In this document: piece by piece, positions 61,101-64,000 of the stretch
How positions within the stretch are numbered: position 1 is the first letter of the stretch
Layout of the letters: each line of letters opens with the position of its first letter
NCBI GenBank assembly: GCA_029582155.1
Contig: CM055900.1
Span: forward strand, 43,707,624 to 43,771,623
Reading direction: 5' to 3'
Length of the DNA stretch: 64,000 nucleotides
DNA from: Panopea generosa
Taxonomy: Eukaryota; Mollusca; Bivalvia; Adapedonta; Hiatellidae
Translations under genes and position numbers: made by a program
Notes under the pieces: generated by a model
The model's input: the letters and a program-made list of their open reading frames with translations, nothing else
Databases searched by the model: none
Told to the model about the DNA's origin: nothing

Positions 61101-61936
61101 TTCAGCTGAAATTTTCAGATAATCATCAATATTACGGAATTAGGTGGTGTTGGGTGAAATTTTATTTTTATTTTCAGATATTTAAATGGAAATGTCTTTA
61201 ATATTAGGCCTCAAATGAAAGAAAATCATATAAAGATCAAGATGTTTAAAATGTAGCAAAAACAGATCCAGTCTCAATTTTTTTTCTATCTTTAATTTTT
61301 AATAAAACGATACAATTGGTAACAGATAGGGGTGGGCGGGGATGAAAATTTGCCAATTAATATATTATGATCTAAACTAAAAAGATATACATTTGTTTCA
61401 TTTACAGATCAAACATTGTTGGATTAGCAACTGTGAAGAGAGACAAGTACTCTGTGTTTACATTCTTAAACTTTGAAAACCCAACAAGTTCAGCGATACA
61501 GACCATAGAGAATTCTTCATCACAAAAACAGGAGTCGTCTAAAGATCGTGAGACAAATATTGAAACTGAAACAGATAAAACAGAAAGTAGGGTTGATAAG
61601 GAACTGAATAAGTCCAAAAACATGAAATCAATATTCAGTCATCTTGTTGATACAGAAAATAAAGTACAAAAAGTCACTAAAGGTGTTTCGTTCAGTATGA
61701 AAAGTACAAAAACTAATAAGCCAAAAGAATTTAAGTCTATATTCAGTCACCTTGAAGAAGAAGGTGGTGTTAGCAGTGTAAAGAAATATGTTGCAATGAA
61801 CCCTGGTGAAAATAACGACAAAACTGCTGAGAGAGATGTTCACGAGGTTGAAGTTAAGCAAGAAGTAATGGACATATCAGAGAAAAAAGCAACAGATAAA
61901 GTAAAGGAAAACAAGAAAGACAAAAAAGAGGATAAG
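40106..61936 (+). CDS. GPATCH1: GPATCH1, G-patch spliceosomal protein, 14 exons in window, 3' end missing
   Basis: Coding exons: 40106-40169, 41882-42013, 42797-42885, 45380-45540, 45955-46049, 46921-47186, 48370-48502, 51172-51289, 53880-54097, 54650-54763, 55743-55925, 59335-59513, 60835-60962, 61408-61936. Together they give 803 codons; all introns are GT-AG and phases agree. The family's conserved N-terminal region ([15 protein letters not shown], residues 50-65) and short G-patch ([16 protein letters not shown], about 154-169) are intact, as are blocks in exons 6-14. GPATCH1 is a nuclear protein that associates with the spliceosome and works with a DEAH helicase (DHX35 in other species); G-patches activate such helicases. 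The human protein is about 930 residues, so roughly 100-130 C-terminal residues probably lie beyond the window. If the donor at 61937 is not used, the frame stops at 61943-61945. Confidence 0.93.
40725..41405. repeat. 71-72-bp tandem array in GPATCH1 intron 1
   Basis: Nine to ten copies containing TGTTCTGGGTATGTGTGTAT and GCATATGTGGGTTTGAAACA. A two-unit block (variants with GGATATTTGTG and TGAAAAATAGCC) is itself duplicated near 40985-41225. Confidence 0.92.
41462..41512. repeat. Hairpin in GPATCH1 intron 1
   Basis: CCTTAAAAAAATATTTGTTTGC-like left arm and GCAAACAAGTTTTTTTTAAG right arm, 8-base loop, about two mismatches or bulges. A small MITE remnant or RNA hairpin are both possible. Confidence 0.55.
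41882..42013 (+). CDS. GPATCH1: GPATCH1 exon 2 (conserved N-terminal domain)
   Basis: Encodes [20 protein letters not shown] and then [19 protein letters not shown]. This is the strongest family signature (DUF1604-type region). Acceptor ATAG, donor GTATGT, both sides phase 1. Confidence 0.96.
42125..42690. repeat. 64-bp tandem array in GPATCH1 intron 2
   Basis: About nine copies containing ACTCAAGAGGGTATGTAGTA and AACACTTTAGAGGGTATAAA; 64-bp spacing in the regular part. Confidence 0.9.
42797..42885 (+). CDS. GPATCH1: GPATCH1 exon 3
   Basis: Encodes [15 protein letters not shown] and ends with RPEDFMDDA, matching the family's PEDFMDEED block. Acceptor TTAAG, donor GTAAGC, phase 0 at the end. 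Confidence 0.95.
42959..44283. repeat. 62-bp tandem array in intron 3, split by a transposon
   Basis: Units (GTACATGATGTACCCCAGTT, GGCACAGTATGTACGTTG) lie at 42959-43083 (two copies) and 44038-44283 (four copies). The 952 bp between them is the Tigger-like element. Confidence 0.92.
43084..44035. mobile_element. Tigger/pogo-like non-autonomous transposon
   Basis: Ends are CAGTAAAACCTGT (left) and ACAGGTTTGACTG (right, complement CAGTCAAACCTGT), flanked by TA at 43082-43083 and 44036-44037. Removing the element and one TA restores the array word AATTTATATATGTAC exactly. Inside, ATG at 43855 starts [13 protein letters not shown] before a stop, which resembles the N-terminus of a CENP-B-type transposase, so this is probably an internally deleted Tigger copy. 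Internal 56-bp-type duplications occur near 43440-43550. Confidence 0.9.
44284..45379. other. Remainder of GPATCH1 intron 3
   Basis: AT-rich intron sequence; no further feature recognised. Confidence 0.5.
45380..45540 (+). CDS. GPATCH1: GPATCH1 exon 4
   Basis: Encodes [20 protein letters not shown] and then a basic stretch ([12 protein letters not shown]), ending LLDLIVPER. The EFGIAP motif is family-conserved. Donor GTCAGT, phase 2. Confidence 0.95.
45955..46049 (+). CDS. GPATCH1: GPATCH1 exon 5 (G-patch)
   Basis: Encodes [20 protein letters not shown] followed by LKKKEKRKK. The aromatic-glycine pattern [10 protein letters not shown] is the helicase-contacting part of G-patches; the region is shorter and has fewer glycines than classical 45-50-residue G-patches, as in other GPATCH1 proteins. 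Confidence 0.97.
46199..46558. mobile_element. Dispersed element in intron 5 with GCTCTACTGGC subterminal inverted repeats
   Basis: GCTCTACTGGCC at 46202-46213 and GCCAGTAGAGC at 46521-46531 are inverted. The interior (AACCAAACTTGCACAGCAGT) matches 57652-58247 in intron 11. No coding capacity; probably a MITE or Helitron-like family of molluscs. Confidence 0.65.
46679..46769. repeat. 22-bp inverted repeat in intron 5
   Basis: Arms 46679-46700 (TGCTCATTTATTAATGAATT start) and 46748-46769 pair with one mismatch around a 47-base spacer. Could be a small MITE or a hairpin. Confidence 0.7.
46921..47186 (+). CDS. GPATCH1: GPATCH1 exon 6
   Basis: Encodes [18 protein letters not shown], then [10 protein letters not shown] and [18 protein letters not shown], all family blocks. 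Ends phase 0 at donor GTGAGT. Confidence 0.96.
47594..47765 (-). mobile_element. tRNA-derived SINE, family B, in intron 6
   Basis: Shares AAGCTCAATTGTGAAG, GTTTCCTGGGTAGAA, GGTCAAGCCGGGGATCTAAC and CTAGACTACC landmarks with 56998-57182. Degraded. Confidence 0.65.
48370..48502 (+). CDS. GPATCH1: GPATCH1 exon 7
   Basis: Encodes [20 protein letters not shown] and ends FGWTAPSSK. Nearly identical to the human block around [14 protein letters not shown]. Phase 1 end at donor GTTGGT. Confidence 0.96.
49310..49560. repeat. Dispersed repeat in intron 7, copy 1
   Basis: Shares TAGACACCCAGGTTAAACTT and GAGCTTTGTTGTCTTC with the copy at 50945-51115. The second word includes the perfect hairpin GTTGTC-TTCC-GACAAC. 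Confidence 0.65.
50160..50765. repeat. 96-100-bp tandem array in intron 7
   Basis: Six copies containing CTCATATCTCAGTAACTACT and GGAACTTCACAAGTGTCTGG, at 96 then 100-bp spacing. An apparent exon at 50069 runs into this array and is rejected. Confidence 0.93.
50945..51115. repeat. Dispersed repeat in intron 7, copy 2
   Basis: Internally shorter copy of 49310-49560, same orientation, about 55 bp before exon 8. Confidence 0.6.
51172..51289 (+). CDS. GPATCH1: GPATCH1 exon 8
   Basis: Encodes [20 protein letters not shown] and [10 protein letters not shown], matching the family's YVGKILDGF ... PPPELPRDYRP. Joins exon 7 directly in phase 1 with no exon needed between. Donor GTAGTA, phase 2. Confidence 0.95.
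51435..51732 (+). mobile_element. tRNA-derived SINE, family A, in intron 8
   Basis: A-box TGGCCTAATGGTAGAGC fully fits the consensus; B-box-like GGGTTTAATCC; body AAATGGTACTGGAAGC. Direct repeats GAAAGCATTG at 51425-51434 and 51733-51742 are a perfect 10-bp target-site duplication. Confidence 0.88.
51785..53645. repeat. 44-bp minisatellite with 533-bp higher-order unit in intron 8
   Basis: About 42 copies containing TACCCTGTCAGCCAGTTGGA and CAGGTTAGTTTTATCCTGCT. Each unit carries the inverted pair CCTGTC ... GACAGG around a 9-base loop. The variant GGTGCCCTGTCAGTCAGTTG recurs at about 52121, 52654 and 53187, exactly 533 bp apart, so a 12-unit block was duplicated. Confidence 0.95.
53880..54097 (+). 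CDS. GPATCH1: GPATCH1 exon 9
   Basis: Begins [12 protein letters not shown], continuing the PRDYRPVHYF block, then a proline/threonine-rich, poorly conserved linker ([16 protein letters not shown]) and [12 protein letters not shown]. Donor GTATGA, phase 1. Confidence 0.93.
54650..54763 (+). CDS. GPATCH1: GPATCH1 exon 10, with two possible donors
   Basis: Encodes [18 protein letters not shown], like the family's SVLEFLSQKDKERIKEMK, then a serine/alanine-rich end. Donors at 54758 (GTAAAG) and 54764 (GTACAT) both keep phase 1 and differ by two codons (Gly-Lys). Confidence 0.92.
54840..55380. repeat. Dispersed repeat with internal duplication, intron 10
   Basis: Begins GAATGAATGAATGGGGTTTTACGG, then two adjacent copies of a roughly 125-bp block with TCTATTCTTACCTGGAACCA and AACATGACAAAAATGATAAA. 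Confidence 0.65.
55743..55925 (+). CDS. GPATCH1: GPATCH1 exon 11
   Basis: Encodes [20 protein letters not shown] followed by MKQGHR, one of the best conserved blocks of the family. Phase 1 both sides. Confidence 0.96.
56998..57182 (-). mobile_element. tRNA-derived SINE, family B, in intron 11
   Basis: Minus strand: GGGCGGTAGTCTAATAGATA, GAGTGTTGGCCGCTC, B-box-like GGGTTTAACCC, and tail ending TTTATTTTAGCTTGATTGTG on plus. Flanks GTACTTGTTTAGTT / GTACTGGTTTGGTT look like an aged target-site duplication. Confidence 0.75.
57652..58247. mobile_element. Second GCTCTACTGGC element, intron 11, internally duplicated
   Basis: GCTCTACTGGCC at 57655-57666 and CAAGTAGAGC near 58211-58220 mirror the ends of 46199-46558. 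The interior segment with CAAACTTGCACAGCAGTTAT occurs twice (near 57720 and 58030). Confidence 0.65.
59335..59513 (+). CDS. GPATCH1: GPATCH1 exon 12
   Basis: Encodes [20 protein letters not shown] and [10 protein letters not shown], corresponding to the human MTEWERGRERDEF ... SSRFT region. Donor GTAAGA, phase 0. Confidence 0.96.
60000..60560. repeat. Diverged repeat cluster in intron 12
   Basis: Several degenerate blocks with words such as TCAAGGTCACACTTT and CTTGGCTCAATATATCAA at roughly 100-120-bp intervals. Confidence 0.55.
60835..60962 (+). CDS. GPATCH1: GPATCH1 exon 13
   Basis: Encodes [20 protein letters not shown] and [14 protein letters not shown], a near-invariant family block. 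Donor GTGAGT, phase 2. Confidence 0.97.
61408..61936 (+). CDS. GPATCH1: GPATCH1 exon 14 (last in window)
   Basis: Begins [20 protein letters not shown], matching [17 protein letters not shown], then a long charged, probably disordered region. It contains a duplicated motif, MKSIFSHL at residue 699 and FKSIFSHL at 735. It ends lysine-rich at AAG|GTAAAG. A stop follows two codons later (61943-61945), so the exon either splices on or ends the protein early. Splicing is preferred because the family's C-terminal lysine-rich tail is missing. Confidence 0.9.
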
Positions 61937-61945
61937 GTAAAGTAA

Positions 61946-64000
61946 TAAGCTTGAAAAAATAAGGAGGGCTATTCCACTCACCCAAGGGTATGTGCAGGGC
62001 TGGAAAATTCCACTTGTCTGCTTGTGACAAGTGAACCTTTGGTCAGGACGAGTAAATTTTAAGAAATTGACCTTAATATTTCTTTGATTTTAAGCATTCA
62101 ATTAACAAATGTTGGAAAGGGAGGGGGAGTAGCTTTTATAAGAAAATTCAAGCCCTGCTGTGTCACATCTTGGTTAAAGTTTTGCATGCAAGGCTATATC
62201 TCAGTAACCATTGCATGTATTGTATTGAAACTTGCACAAGACTCCCCAGTCATCAAACCTAATACATAAACTATGTTAGATAACTCTTGCTTGAATATAA
62301 GTTATGATTCTTGTTTGGCCTTGAAATTCTGGTTTAAATTTTGCGTGTAAGTAACACCAAGTCCTTATTTCACCAGTTTCCCAATGTATTTGATTGAAAT
62401 TTCACATAAGACTTCCCAGTCATCACACTCATTATAATAACTAAGTCAGATAACTTTTGCTTGAATATAATGCAAATTATTGCCCTTGTTGGACTTAAAA
62501 GTTAAAGTTTAGCATGCAAGTACCATCAAATCCATATCTTACCAACCTCTCAATTTATTTGATGGAAACTTTATGTAAAGCTTATTTTATAGTTATGAAA
62601 CCAAAGTGGCATAACTCTTGCCAGAATTTTTGTAAATTATGGCCCTTGTTTGCAGCCACTACATGAATTGGAATGAAATTTCATACATGGTTATAAGATC
62701 TATTCAATTTAGTAAGTGAGATAAATCCTGTTTGGTTTGATTGGTCATCAAGATACTTTTGTAACAAATGATTCAAATAGTCGAGAAAGCTGTCTTATGG
62801 ACTGCTCTTGTTTATCAACCAATTCTATGCAGTTAATTTTGTCCCCCACTTTGCAAAAAACAGGAGACATTCATTTGGGAATGTCCATCTATATGTCTTA
62901 CACTTTTGTCTCCTTGCAATAATTTAAGAAAGCCTGAATCAAATCTTTTGAAATTCTAATACAAGGTTTATAATGACAAAACACAGGCGAAGTTTGATTT
63001 TCGGTGTTGTGACTTTTGTTGTTGTAGAGTTAAAAATATTTAGAAATCTAAATGCAATGTTTAAAATGACAAAACATTTACGATTTTAGGGGTTGTGGCA
63101 TTTGTGGTTCCACAGTATATATTTCCTGAATTTGCTTTAAAATTGTATCTGTTTTTAAAAACACTCTAAAGCACATTGGAAGAGCATGTTGTAGATAAAA
63201 AATGGTTTTTATCTTTATTTTGTTTAAACATAATTTTTTTTTCAAATTTTTTTGTGTATATATAGGAGAAAAGCCACCATCCTTACACAAGTTATTGGCA
63301 AACTTCTCATCAAGTTTTTGGACGGGTCTAAACTTGGCTTGAATACAGAATCTCAGTGGTCTAGCAGTGTTACCAGTCTAAAATGGACACCAAAGGCAAA
63401 ACTGTTAAACCAAACTGACCGCACAGAAAGCTGATCATTATATACATTATTTACATTTTTACAGTTCAAATAATTAGTTTGAAATTGTAGATGAAAACAT
63501 GTGTGAATAGTGCTTGTGTAATACAGATTTATAACAGTCACAATTTATAACAACATGTCTATCCTGTATTTTGAGGTTATTAAAGTGAAAAACATTTATT
63601 TTTACAAAAGATAGAAGAAAGGTTTCCGATCACCAAGTTTTGTTTCCTCTAAAGTATCGTCTGTGAGCCCTCAAGGAAATAGAAAAGATGCTGAGTATTC
63701 AAACAAAATAAATTTCTTTAAGATATTTTGATGAAATTTTGTGTGTAGGTGTAGGTTTCTTACATAAGAAGTTTGGGATTGATTTTTTATGTGTATGCTT
63801 AAATTGGATCTTAGGTAAATTAATTCAAGGTCAGAAAATAACTTCTGCTCTGTAAATACCATAGAAACTTCAGATTTTATCCAAACTTTACAAAACTGGT
63901 CTGGGCTACTTATGGTCAAACACTTGTCAAAATGGTACAGATGAACAGTAGAGCGATACAGGCCCTTTTTGCCCTTTTGTTTCTGTTAACAAACATGCAA
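61946..64000. other. Right edge: probable GPATCH1 intron or 3' region
   Basis: Three diverged blocks of about 165 bp (62130-62700; words such as GACTTCCCAGTCATCA and TTTTGCTTGAATATAA) are the only recognised feature. I searched for the family C-terminus (GPxLPP block, lysine-rich tail) and did not find it. An AG at 63265-63266 opens only 21 codons in the needed phase. Confidence 0.5.

Noticed and set aside
63252..63434. Final GPATCH1 exon after TATATAG
   Set aside because: In the required phase it opens only 21 codons, with no match to the conserved C-terminal blocks.

Overview
The window is nuclear DNA of an animal, most likely a marine bivalve mollusc. Reasons: it is AT-rich and intron-containing with GT-AG splice sites, it holds a conserved animal spliceosomal gene (GPATCH1), a RING-less TRIM-like gene of the kind expanded in bivalves, several tRNA-derived SINE families, and pogo/Tigger-, mariner- and piggyBac-like DNA transposon remains. 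The species call is inference. One 500-base run of N (11033-11532) is an assembly gap.

Only two real protein-coding genes can be supported. (1) On the minus strand at 5563-7758, an apparently single-exon gene encodes a 731-residue B-box / coiled-coil / beta-propeller protein without a RING. A 62-63-bp tandem repeat carrying the TATA-like element lies directly upstream (7801-8050). (2) On the plus strand from 40106 to the right edge lies GPATCH1, a spliceosome-associated G-patch protein. I traced fourteen coding exons (40106-61936, 803 codons), all with GT-AG introns and consistent phases. The lysine/serine-rich C-terminus typical of the family is probably on further exons beyond 64000.

The rest is dominated by repeats; tandem arrays make up about a quarter of the window. 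By region: 1-714, a 23-bp array cut by the window edge; 1.4-3.1 kb, SINE-like sequence and a 32-bp array; 4306-5240, a mariner-like element; 8.7-13 kb, SINE copies, an inverted dispersed repeat and the gap; 13233-13750, a TTAA-flanked piggyBac-like MITE; 15.7-18.0 kb, a dead pogo-type transposase with a C-terminal zinc finger; 21.2-23.5 kb, an amplified tRNA-Leu-like SINE head and a 43-bp minisatellite; 24.9-29.3 kb, a 51-bp satellite that ends in a SINE and whose unit is that SINE's tRNA-like head; 33.5-35.6 kb, a SINE followed by a 75-bp array; 37.6-39.8 kb, an 11-bp array ending about 330 bp before the GPATCH1 start. The GPATCH1 introns hold five more arrays, SINEs and a Tigger-like element.

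The most interesting pattern is that two unrelated SINE families here show tandem amplification of their pol III A-box head, one as four 23-bp copies and one as a roughly 4-kb satellite. I see no operon-like system, CRISPR array or functional RNA gene.
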